A DNA stretch of 61,233 nt. It comes from Dehalococcoidia bacterium (GTDB lineage Bacteria > Chloroflexota > Dehalococcoidia > Tepidiformales > Tepidiformaceae). Numbering within the stretch: the first letter of the stretch is position 1; each line of letters opens with the position of its first letter. Positions 33,665-41,335 of the stretch are shown piece after piece. The stretch is from positions 1 to 61,233 of the forward strand of contig JAJDYW010000015.1 of assembly GCA_022824925.1 (NCBI GenBank), in the 5' to 3' direction. The notes under the pieces were generated by a model. The model made no database searches and was not told the DNA's origin. It saw nothing but the letters and a program-made list of their open reading frames with translations. The translations under genes were made by a program, and so were the position numbers.

Positions 33665-34134
33665 GCCTCCCCCTTCACTTCGCGCGCGATGGCCACGGCC
33701 TTCGCTACGCTGAGGTCGCCCACGACCTTGCCGTCGACCCAGACCTGCGGGGCCTCGCTACAGGTGCCGTTGCACTGGCCGAGGCGGAGCCCGTAGGCGC
33801 CGTCCTCGCTCTGGCCGTCGAGGGGCAGGCCGAGCGTGTACTGGAGCGCCTCGCGGATGCGGTCGCCCCCGCGCAGGCGGCAGGCCGGGCCGCTGCACCA
33901 GGCGATCTCGCGCTCGGGCGGGGGCTCGGTGCGGAAGTCGGAGTAGAAGGAGACCGCCCCGTAGACCAGCGCGGGCGTCGTGCGCAACTGCCTCGCCAGC
34001 ACCTCGATGGCCTCTCGCGACACGTACCCGTATCGCTCCTGGATCTCGATGAGGGCGGGGAGAAGATGGCCGCGTTCGAACTCGTACTCGGCGACGAGCT
34101 CCCGCAGCTCACGAGTGGTGGGCTCAGCCGCCAT
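33661..34134 (-). CDS. NuoE-like [2Fe-2S] subunit
   Basis: A 157-residue 24-kDa-type subunit. The helical N-terminal part (HLLPALIEIQERYGYVS) precedes a thioredoxin-like [2Fe-2S] domain with all four ligands: C80 and C85 (CSGPAC), C121 and C125 (CNGTC). It would pass electrons with the NuoF-like partner encoded immediately downstream. A good sigma-70-type promoter (TTGCCG, 18 bases, TATAGT) lies 33-62 bases before its ATG, inside the end of the FAD-enzyme gene, so the pair can be expressed apart from the long operon upstream. There is no clear ribosome site. Confidence 0.88.
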   Translation of the reverse strand: MAAEPTTRELRELVAEYEFERGHLLPALIEIQERYGYVSREAIEVLARQLRTTPALVYGAVSFYSDFRTEPPPEREIAWCSGPACRLRGGDRIREALQYTLGLPLDGQSEDGAYGLRLGQCNGTCSEAPQVWVDGKVVGDLSVAKAVAIAREVKGEA

Positions 34135-34166
34135 GCGCAGGAATCCCGCTTGTGAAATGCGGCACT

Positions 34167-34196
34167 ACTATATGTTGGCCCCTCGCGCGGCGGCAA
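34167..34196 (-). promoter_or_regulatory. Sigma-70-type promoter of the NuoE/NuoF pair
   Basis: On the minus strand, TTGCCG (34196-34191) and TATAGT (34172-34167) are separated by 18 bases. Transcription would start near 34160, about 26 bases before the ATG. It overlaps the last codons of the FAD enzyme gene. Confidence 0.6.
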
Positions 34197-35502
34197 CCGC
34201 GCGGCTGTTCGCGTCCATCAGGTCGGCGGCCTCCTCCCCCAGCCGCAGGCTGTAGTTCTGCCCCCGGTCCTCGGGATACACCTGCGTCGTGTTGGCGAGG
34301 TAGAGGCCGCCGATGCCGGTCTCCATCTCCGGGATGGATGCGGAGTAGTTGGTCGTGATCACCGGCTGGCCCCCGGGATCGCGGAAGAACCACTTCTCCC
34401 GTACCCAGGAGCGGTCGAAGGCGGGGTTGATGCGCCGGATGGCCTCCTCGTAGGCCGTGAGCGCCTCCCCCGCGTCCATCTGCAGCACGGGGTGGTCCGG
34501 CGCAACGTAGTTCGAGAGATACACGATGTGGTTGCCCCCGTAGCGCTCGGCGCCCACGAGGTTCGTGTGCTCCACGCACGCGACGAACGGCAGGTCGTCG
34601 GCGATGGAGAGCCAGTAGACGTCGCTCAGGGGGCGGTCGAGGGCGAGAACCAGGCACGAGGCCCACTGGTAGCGAACGCGGTCGAGAACCTCGACATAAG
34701 AAGTGGGCAGGTCGGGGGCGATCCGCTTCGTGATGATGTTGGGCGTGGTCATGAGCACCTGGTCGAATTCGTGGAGGGCGCCCCCCGCGCGGATCCCGGT
34801 GACGGCCCCGAGTTCCGTGGCGACCGCCTCGACCGGTGTGTCCAGGTGGATCGTGCCGCCCGCCTCGCGGATGTGTTCGGCGAGGGCGAAGTAGTAGCTG
34901 CGGAACGAGCCGCGCGGGTAGCCGAGGGTCTCCTTCGCCCCCAGGCGGCCCTCGCGCGAGCCGAAGCGGAGCCGGACCTTCCAGTGCAGCCAGGCCATGC
35001 CGACCTCGTCCGCGTGCTCGGCGAACTTGCCCCGCAGGAGCGGCCCCCAGAACGCATCGAAGGCCTGCCGCCCGACGGCGCGCTCCATCCAGGCGCGCGC
35101 CGTGACGTCCTCGTACACCCGCCAGTCGGCCTGGCGCTTCAGCCACAGGCTGGCGAGCCCCAGCCGGACGCGGCTGGGGAGGCTCACGGCATCGAAGCGG
35201 AGCAGGTCGAGCGGCGTGACGAAGGGGTAGATGCGCCCCTTCACGAAGTGCCCGTTGTGGGGCTCGATCCACTCCAGGCGATCCCCCAGGCCGAGGTCGT
35301 TGAAGTAGCGCACGACCGTCGTGTCGTTGGTGAAGATGTGGTGGTAGAAGCACTCGATCGGCTCCCCGCCGACCTCGAAGGTGACCACCTGGCCGCCGGG
35401 CTCGTCGCGTCCCTCGAAGATCGTGACCTCGTGGCCCAGCTCCTGCAGGCGGCGCGCGGCGGCCAGCCCGGCGACCCCGGCGCCGACGATGCCGGCCTTC
35501 AC
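34168..35502 (-). CDS. FAD-dependent amine-oxidase-fold oxidoreductase
   Basis: A 444-residue flavoprotein that starts with the dinucleotide site GIVGAGVAGLAAARRL and EVTIFEGRDEPGGQ. The order of segments resembles protoporphyrinogen-oxidase/UDP-galactopyranose-mutase-like enzymes, with a helical substrate domain (about 95-190) and the C-terminal FAD segment GGLYLANTTQVYPEDRGQNYS. The GTG at 35502 overlaps the stop of the flippase-like gene (GTGA). Position after glycosyltransferase-like genes suggests work on a sugar or polyprenoid; that is inference. Upstream in-frame sequence back to 35700 is antisense-like and was excluded. Confidence 0.8.
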   Translation of the reverse strand: MKAGIVGAGVAGLAAARRLQELGHEVTIFEGRDEPGGQVVTFEVGGEPIECFYHHIFTNDTTVVRYFNDLGLGDRLEWIEPHNGHFVKGRIYPFVTPLDLLRFDAVSLPSRVRLGLASLWLKRQADWRVYEDVTARAWMERAVGRQAFDAFWGPLLRGKFAEHADEVGMAWLHWKVRLRFGSREGRLGAKETLGYPRGSFRSYYFALAEHIREAGGTIHLDTPVEAVATELGAVTGIRAGGALHEFDQVLMTTPNIITKRIAPDLPTSYVEVLDRVRYQWASCLVLALDRPLSDVYWLSIADDLPFVACVEHTNLVGAERYGGNHIVYLSNYVAPDHPVLQMDAGEALTAYEEAIRRINPAFDRSWVREKWFFRDPGGQPVITTNYSASIPEMETGIGGLYLANTTQVYPEDRGQNYSLRLGEEAADLMDANSRAVAAARGANI

Positions 35503-36518
35503 GGCGCCACCGGCGTGCGCTCTTCCACGGGAACGGCGCGCAGGCGTCCCAGGCGAGCGATCGGAATGCCGAAGGCCCAGACCAGGATCAGCCCGACGAC
35601 CGTCGCGGGGGCGACGACGACCGCATGGGCGACGATGGCGTAGGCCCCGGCCAGCCCGCCGGCGATGCCCGCGTTCACCAGGACGAGCTTGGCCGCCCAC
35701 TCGAACGGTCCCGCTCCCCCGAAGAAGGTGGGGATGATGATCGCGAGGTTGGCGGCTGCCAGCAGCAGCACGTAGTGGGCGAAGCTGATGTCGATGTCGA
35801 ACGCCAGGCCGACGATCGCGTAGGCGCCCGCTTCGACGGCCCAGCCCAGGAGGCTGAAGAAGGCGACGAGGACGAAGCTGCGCCAGTCGTGGACCGATCG
35901 GAGGGCGCCGATGACAGCGTCGACGTGGGGCCGGAGGCGGTCGGAGGCGGCCGCGGGGAAGCGCCCGAGCACGTAGCCGGCGAGCCGGTGGGCCCGCTCC
36001 TCGCGCAGGGTGAGCCAGTAGAAGGCGACGAGCGCCACGGCGAACAGCGCCGCCGAGGCGATGGCGATTGCCTGCAGGCGGCTGTCGTCCAGCCCGGCGA
36101 CCGCCCCCGCCGTGAGCAGCATGAGGACGAGCACGCAGCCATCGAAGAGCCGCTCGACGGCGATGGCGCCGAGTGCCCCCATTGTCGAGACGCGCTCGCG
36201 CTCGCCGAGGACGTACGCGCGGATGAGCTCGCCGGCGCGGAACGGGAGCAGGTTGTTCGCCATGTAGCCGATGATCGAGTAGGGAAACAGCCGTCGCGCG
36301 CTGATCGCGGCCACCGGCCGCATGAGGATCGACCAGCGGTAGCAGCGCAGCCAGAACGAGACGAAGAGCACCGCCACGGCCGGCGCGACGTACCAGTAGT
36401 TCGCGTCCTCGAAGGCGTCCCCGATCTCGGAGGGGTCGGTGGCGAGCAGGAAGAGGGCGATGAGCAGCACGCCGACGGCTGCGGCAAGCCAGAAACGGAA
36501 CGAGCGGAACACGGCCAA
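35499..36518 (-). CDS. Flippase-like membrane protein (LPG synthase TM region / UPF0104)
   Basis: A 339-residue protein with about eight hydrophobic segments of the lysylphosphatidylglycerol-synthase transmembrane (UPF0104) family. The family motifs LRCYRWSIL near residue 58, GYMANNLLPFRAGELIRAYVL near 84-104 and AIAVERLFDG near 117 are clear. No aminoacyl-transferase domain is attached, so it is the stand-alone type, often next to glycosyltransferases and thought to move lipids or lipid-linked sugars. Start is TTG at 36518 immediately after the upstream stop, or GTG at 36512. Confidence 0.85.
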   Translation of the reverse strand: MAVFRSFRFWLAAAVGVLLIALFLLATDPSEIGDAFEDANYWYVAPAVAVLFVSFWLRCYRWSILMRPVAAISARRLFPYSIIGYMANNLLPFRAGELIRAYVLGERERVSTMGALGAIAVERLFDGCVLVLMLLTAGAVAGLDDSRLQAIAIASAALFAVALVAFYWLTLREERAHRLAGYVLGRFPAAASDRLRPHVDAVIGALRSVHDWRSFVLVAFFSLLGWAVEAGAYAIVGLAFDIDISFAHYVLLLAAANLAIIIPTFFGGAGPFEWAAKLVLVNAGIAGGLAGAYAIVAHAVVVAPATVVGLILVWAFGIPIARLGRLRAVPVEERTPVAP

Positions 36519-39500
36519 TCAGCGCTCCCCGGCCTCGGCGCCATCGAAGAGACGCACCCGTGCGGCCCCGCCTTCCACGATCCAGAGCTTACCATCGGCC
36601 GTCTCGGCGATTCCGTAGGGGACTCGCAGGGGCTCGTCCGGCGGGTTGATGGTCGCCTGCAGGACGCCGCTGGCGCTGTAGATGCGGACCTCGTCGAGCG
36701 AGGGAACCGAGAGGGCGATGCGCCCGTCCCGGAGGACGGTCAGGTACGGCTTGTCCAGTACATCGAGCCCGCCCCACCCGGCCACCGGGAACTCGCGCAG
36801 GTACGCCCCCGAGGAGTCCAGGATCTGGACGCGGCCGTTCCACATGTCGGCCACGACGACCTCCCCGCCGGGGGCGATGGCGATGCCCACGGGCTCGCTG
36901 AACTGGCCCGAACCCGCACCCCGGTAGGCGTCCCCGGCGCTGTAGGGACCGGCGATCTCGCGGAGGAACTCGCCGGCGGAGCTGTAGACCACGATGCGCG
37001 CGTGGCCGGTGTCGGTTACCCACAGGTTGCCGTCGGCATCGATGGCGAGATCGCGCGGCCCGAAGAGCTCGTAGGAGCCCGGGCGCTCCCCGGCCGGTGG
37101 TGGAGGCTCGCCGAACTGGAAGAGCCGCTCGTGGAGGCTCGCATCGTAGGCGACTACCCGCCAGCCGAAGGTGTCGGCCACGTACACGCGGCCCTCGCTG
37201 GAGACGGCCAGGCCCCAGGGGCCCGTGGGCGCGTCCCCACGACGCAGCTCGGTGGCGGCGAGGAAGTGGCCCTCGGAGTCGAAGCGCTGCAGCAGGCCCG
37301 TCGCGCTGTCGATGACGTAGAGGCTGCCGTCGGGCCCCCGCGCGATGTCGATTGGTATGGAGAACTGGCCGGGGCGGCTGCCGAGCCCGCCGAAGAAGGG
37401 CCTCCCGGCGTCGTCGATGTCGGGGAGGGAAGGCTCCACGGCCTGGATGGTGAGGCGCCGCGTTTCGCGGTCGAAGCTGGCGGGGAACCAGGCGAGGCCG
37501 TCGTTGGAGCCGAATTCGGAGGGTGCTTCGTGGCCGCGCCAGTAGACGAAGGCATCCCTCGCCCAGCTTCCCCGGAAAATGCCGCTCCCGATCTGGCGCC
37601 AGGCCTCGCCGTCGAAGGGTCCCGCGGTCAGCGCCTTCTTGTAGTTCTCGGGGAACCACAGGTGGTGCCGGTACGGTGCCGGTGGGGCAAAGCCGGTGGC
37701 CCCCCGCTCGGCGAGGTCGGCGGTAACGACCGCGGCGTTGTGGGCGTTGGCGAGGACCACGTCGAACTCCCCGGGCGGCAGCCCCGACTGCATGTCCCGG
37801 AAGGTGACCTCGCGGTAGTCGCGCAGGTACCAGACCCACGGCCAGGCGAACGACGTCCTGGTGTCGATCGCGATGCGCAGGTCGGCGCCGCGTCCGGTGG
37901 CCTCTGCGAGGGCGTCGATATCGTCCGCGAGGCGCGCGATCTCCGGGGAGCTCTGCGTGTAGATGAGCATGTCTTCCGGCACATCGCCGCGCTCGAAGGT
38001 GACGCCGATCATCGTGCGCAGGGAGAAGAACGCCAGCGCCGCGATGACCACCAGGACGCCCAGCAGTGGGAGCCTGCGCCACCCGAGCCGGGCGCCCACG
38101 AAGCCGGCGGCCGTGATCGTCACGAGCAGTGGAACGAGCCCCCACGTCAGGCGCACGTCGAGCGTCGGGGCCCAGTCCTGAGCGAAGACCACGAGCGTGA
38201 GGGCCGCGCTTGCGAGCGTGAAGGCGATGAGGAGCAGGGAGCGAGTGTCGAGCCGCATGGGGCGGCGCCAGGAGCGCCACGCCTCGTGGATGGTCCACGC
38301 CGCCAGGAGAATGGCCGGAATGGCGAGGTGCGTGTTCAGCCAGGGCATCTTCTCGCCTGCCAGCGAGAGCGCGAAGAAGAGGGCGACGAACCAGAGGACC
38401 AGGAAGCGGGCGAACGAGGAGCCCCGGAGCGCCGCCCACACCCCCCCGGCGAGGGCGAGGACCAGGGGCAGGAACTCGTAGGCCGGCATGAGCATCAGGT
38501 AGTAGAACCACGGCTGCTCGCCGCGGCGCACGTCCTGCTGGGCCAGCCAGTAGTCGATGGAGCCCCAGGCGCCGCTGCAGAGCCCCTCGGCATTGGTCCA
38601 CAGGCTCGTCATCAGGGTCGCGTAGATGGCGATGGCGATGGCGGCCGAGATAAGCCAGGTCCGCGGACGCCATGACAGCCCGGCCAGAGCGGCAAGCCCG
38701 ATAGCGACCGCGAACACCGCCACGAGCACGCCCGCCGCCCGCGCGTCGGGCTCCGTACAGACGCCGGGGTAGTCGAGCGGGTTGGTCGCGAAGACGACCT
38801 CGATCGGAACCTTCGCGAATGCGACGAGCAGGGGCAGGGTGAGCGTGCCGGTAAGGAGCAGCAGGTCCCCGGAGCGAGGCAGCCCGTCCCAGATCACGCG
38901 CCTTCCCAGGCGGCTGAGGATGGGCCAGAGCCCCGCGACCACCCAGGCCACGGGGAAGAGCGCCGCGGCGGCGGCCAGCCGGATCCGGCGATCCTGGGCC
39001 TCGCCCAGCCGGGGGACGGCCGCCACGAGGTCCACCGCGAGGCGGCCGTTCAGGTAGAGCAGGAGGAAGGCCACGAAGAGGAACGCCGCTTCCTTCGTGC
39101 TGTACGCGAGCGCGAGTGCAACGGCGAGCACGATCAGCCAGCGCGTGCGCCCGTCGTGCAGGTAGTGCCACACCGCCGCCACCATCACGAGGATGAAGAG
39201 GGCCAGGTAGATGTCCATCCGCAGGAAACGGCTGAAGTAGACGAGCGTGGGGGAGAAGGCGAGCAGGGCGACGGCTGCGAACACGCCCGGAGACCCCAGC
39301 CAGCGCCGCAGGGCGAACGGCGCCGCGACGACGGCCATGCCGAAGAGCGCCGGGGAGATCCGCGAGGTGTAGTCGGTGGCCGTGGCCACGAGGAAGGTGA
39401 ACCCCTGCACCACGTACAGCAGCGGACCATGGAAGGTCGGGTTGTGGCGGTAGGAGCCCTGTGCGAAGTCCCACGCCCACTTCGCGTGGATGCTCTCGTC

Positions 39501-39659
39501 GTGGTGCAGGGCGCGGGCCCCCAGGTCCCAGAAGCGCAGGATGAAGGCGGCGGCGAAGATGGCCAGGTAGGCCACGACCACCCAGTTGACCTCGATGCGC
39601 CGGGCCAGCAGGCGTTCGAGGGGAGGGGGGCGAGGGGCGCCGTCCGCGTGCGAGCTCAT
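36519..39659 (-). CDS. TIGR03663-family GT-C-like membrane protein fused to NHL propeller
   Basis: A 1046-residue protein. The first two thirds are a multi-pass GT39/GT-C-like membrane protein: the acidic pair D54-E55 in LHHDESIHAKWAWDF follows the first helix, as in dolichyl-phosphate-mannose-protein-mannosyltransferase relatives, and HNPTFHGPLLY and FSRFLRMDIYLAL are TIGR03663 segments. From about residue 690 to the end there are repeated NHL-type blades (FSIPIDIARGPDGSLYVID, GPRDLAIDADGNLWVTD, FSEPVGIAIAPGGEVVVAD), predicting a six-bladed propeller outside the membrane. It probably transfers a sugar from a polyprenyl carrier; the acceptor may be bound by the propeller. ATGA overlap with the gene upstream. 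Confidence 0.82.
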   Translation of the reverse strand: MSSHADGAPRPPPLERLLARRIEVNWVVVAYLAIFAAAFILRFWDLGARALHHDESIHAKWAWDFAQGSYRHNPTFHGPLLYVVQGFTFLVATATDYTSRISPALFGMAVVAAPFALRRWLGSPGVFAAVALLAFSPTLVYFSRFLRMDIYLALFILVMVAAVWHYLHDGRTRWLIVLAVALALAYSTKEAAFLFVAFLLLYLNGRLAVDLVAAVPRLGEAQDRRIRLAAAAALFPVAWVVAGLWPILSRLGRRVIWDGLPRSGDLLLLTGTLTLPLLVAFAKVPIEVVFATNPLDYPGVCTEPDARAAGVLVAVFAVAIGLAALAGLSWRPRTWLISAAIAIAIYATLMTSLWTNAEGLCSGAWGSIDYWLAQQDVRRGEQPWFYYLMLMPAYEFLPLVLALAGGVWAALRGSSFARFLVLWFVALFFALSLAGEKMPWLNTHLAIPAILLAAWTIHEAWRSWRRPMRLDTRSLLLIAFTLASAALTLVVFAQDWAPTLDVRLTWGLVPLLVTITAAGFVGARLGWRRLPLLGVLVVIAALAFFSLRTMIGVTFERGDVPEDMLIYTQSSPEIARLADDIDALAEATGRGADLRIAIDTRTSFAWPWVWYLRDYREVTFRDMQSGLPPGEFDVVLANAHNAAVVTADLAERGATGFAPPAPYRHHLWFPENYKKALTAGPFDGEAWRQIGSGIFRGSWARDAFVYWRGHEAPSEFGSNDGLAWFPASFDRETRRLTIQAVEPSLPDIDDAGRPFFGGLGSRPGQFSIPIDIARGPDGSLYVIDSATGLLQRFDSEGHFLAATELRRGDAPTGPWGLAVSSEGRVYVADTFGWRVVAYDASLHERLFQFGEPPPPAGERPGSYELFGPRDLAIDADGNLWVTDTGHARIVVYSSAGEFLREIAGPYSAGDAYRGAGSGQFSEPVGIAIAPGGEVVVADMWNGRVQILDSSGAYLREFPVAGWGGLDVLDKPYLTVLRDGRIALSVPSLDEVRIYSASGVLQATINPPDEPLRVPYGIAETADGKLWIVEGGAARVRLFDGAEAGER

Positions 39660-41335
39660 GGGCGCCTCACGTAGATGACGACCAGCTCCAGCTCTTCGGA
39701 AAGGCTGTTGCGCTGGCCGAACCAGTGGATTGCTTCAAGGACGCTGGTGGGTCCGGCGAGGGAGCGTTCGAGCACCCAGCGGCCCTCGAGGGCGACGAAG
39801 CCCTCCGGCGGAGGCGCCTCGATGGGCCAGATGACGACACCGGCGTCGGCCGGGACCTGGCTCGCGAGGACCACCTCGGGCGAGGCGCGGAAGGGCCAGG
39901 TGAGCTGCTCCCGGTACCGCTCGTGGATGACGATGTGGCCGCGCGAGGCGGCCGCATCGACGGCGATGTCGCGGATGGCGCGCGCCGCCGGCGGGCTGGT
40001 CGGTCCCGGCAGTGGCTCGCCCGCGGCGCTCAGCGCTACCCCGCTGGCGCCCACGAGGAGGAGGAGCCCGCCACCCACGAGGGTGGGTAGCAGCGCGAGC
40101 GGCAGCTCCTCGCGCAGCGACGAGACCAGCGCCAGGGCCAGCACCGAGAGGGCCATCAGCCCGAAGAACACGGGGATGGCCACCAGCACCCGCTCGTCCG
40201 CGCCCCCGATGCGGCCCTCCCGGCCCCAGTCGCTGAGCACGAAGAAGCCGATCGCGATCAGCCCGAACGTGATCGCGAGCAGGTAGCCGTGAGGCCGCCA
40301 GTCGGCGCTGATCAGGAAGCTGATCGCCCGCGCCAGGGCGGGCCCCAGGAGGAAGCTTGCGTAGAAGGTGGCCGCCGCCAGGGCAAAGGGGGAGGTCGTC
40401 GGCAGGGCCAGCAGGAACCAGCCGAAGGCCAGCGCCGCCGCCCCCGGCAACAGCACTTCCGGTGGCGTCGGAACCCGGCGCTCCGCTCGCAGGCGGAGGA
40501 CCATCCACGCTCCCGCCACGGCGCCGCCGGCGAGCAGGGGCAGCCCGTAGAGGGGGGCGAGCTGCGCCACCGTGAGGGTCGACCAGGCTTCGTCGAAGCT
40601 GGTCACGAAGAGGCGGACGGGCGCGATTCGCAGCCCGTCGGCGCCCACGCCGAACTGCAGCGTCGTCAGGAACAGGCCGAGGGCCGTCCCCAGGAGCCCC
40701 CAGATGAGCGCCTCGGAGTCGGGACGCGCCCTCCGCCAGGCAGCGATGGCTACCGCCGCCAGCACCACCGGCAGCGTGAGCGGGCCGCTCGTGGCGACCA
40801 GGAAGGCGATGGGCGCCCAGCCCCACGGCGGCGGGCGGCTCGCCACCAGGGCGACCACCAGCCACACGGCGATGGCGGAGTCCCAGGCGCTCGCCGTGGC
40901 CGTGACTCCCAGGATGATGCCGGCGGGGTCGAGCGCGAGCAGCAGCAGCGCGAGCAGCGCCCCGCCCGCCCCCAGGTGCCGGCGGAGCAGGAAGAGGGCG
41001 AGGGGGATGGTGAGCGTGGCGGCAAAGGCGAGGGATCGGGCGGGAACCTCCGACTCGCTCCAGCCGAGGGTCAGGGCCGACACCGCCTGGTAGAAGGTGG
41101 GGACGTAGCGCTCGTCCTCGACTCCGATCCGCGCCTGCCACGCGCCCGAGAGGTGGGCCAGCTCGGCCCCGCCCACCGGCGCCCGCCAGATCACGCCCAC
41201 CCGCAGGAGGATGAAGAGCACCACCACGGCCGCCCACGCGATCGTGCCGACCGAGATGGTGGGCCGGTTGCGCTCGCGGCGGTAGGGTCGATGGCGCCGG
41301 GGGCGGTCGTGGGCGGCGGCAGGCGTGGCGGTCAT
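39656..41335 (-). CDS. Multi-pass membrane protein, GT-C-like
   Basis: A 559-residue protein with a basic N terminus (about 1-35, many Arg and His) and about twelve hydrophobic segments followed by a soluble C-terminal domain (about 430-559). The acidic residue in the first external loop (GGAELAHLSGAW) lies where GT-C enzymes carry their catalytic acid. No family was recognised with certainty; a glycosyltransferase role is inferred from topology and neighbours. ATG 41335 overlaps the stop of the DUF2298 gene by four bases, and its own stop overlaps the TIGR03663 start. Confidence 0.7.
   Translation of the reverse strand: MTATPAAAHDRPRRHRPYRRERNRPTISVGTIAWAAVVVLFILLRVGVIWRAPVGGAELAHLSGAWQARIGVEDERYVPTFYQAVSALTLGWSESEVPARSLAFAATLTIPLALFLLRRHLGAGGALLALLLLALDPAGIILGVTATASAWDSAIAVWLVVALVASRPPPWGWAPIAFLVATSGPLTLPVVLAAVAIAAWRRARPDSEALIWGLLGTALGLFLTTLQFGVGADGLRIAPVRLFVTSFDEAWSTLTVAQLAPLYGLPLLAGGAVAGAWMVLRLRAERRVPTPPEVLLPGAAALAFGWFLLALPTTSPFALAAATFYASFLLGPALARAISFLISADWRPHGYLLAITFGLIAIGFFVLSDWGREGRIGGADERVLVAIPVFFGLMALSVLALALVSSLREELPLALLPTLVGGGLLLLVGASGVALSAAGEPLPGPTSPPAARAIRDIAVDAAASRGHIVIHERYREQLTWPFRASPEVVLASQVPADAGVVIWPIEAPPPEGFVALEGRWVLERSLAGPTSVLEAIHWFGQRNSLSEELELVVIYVRRP

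Noticed and set aside
35625..38675. 1016-codon plus-strand frame opposite the TIGR03663 gene
   Set aside because: Rich in Gly, Asp, Glu, Arg and His as expected for antisense of a membrane-protein gene; no motifs.
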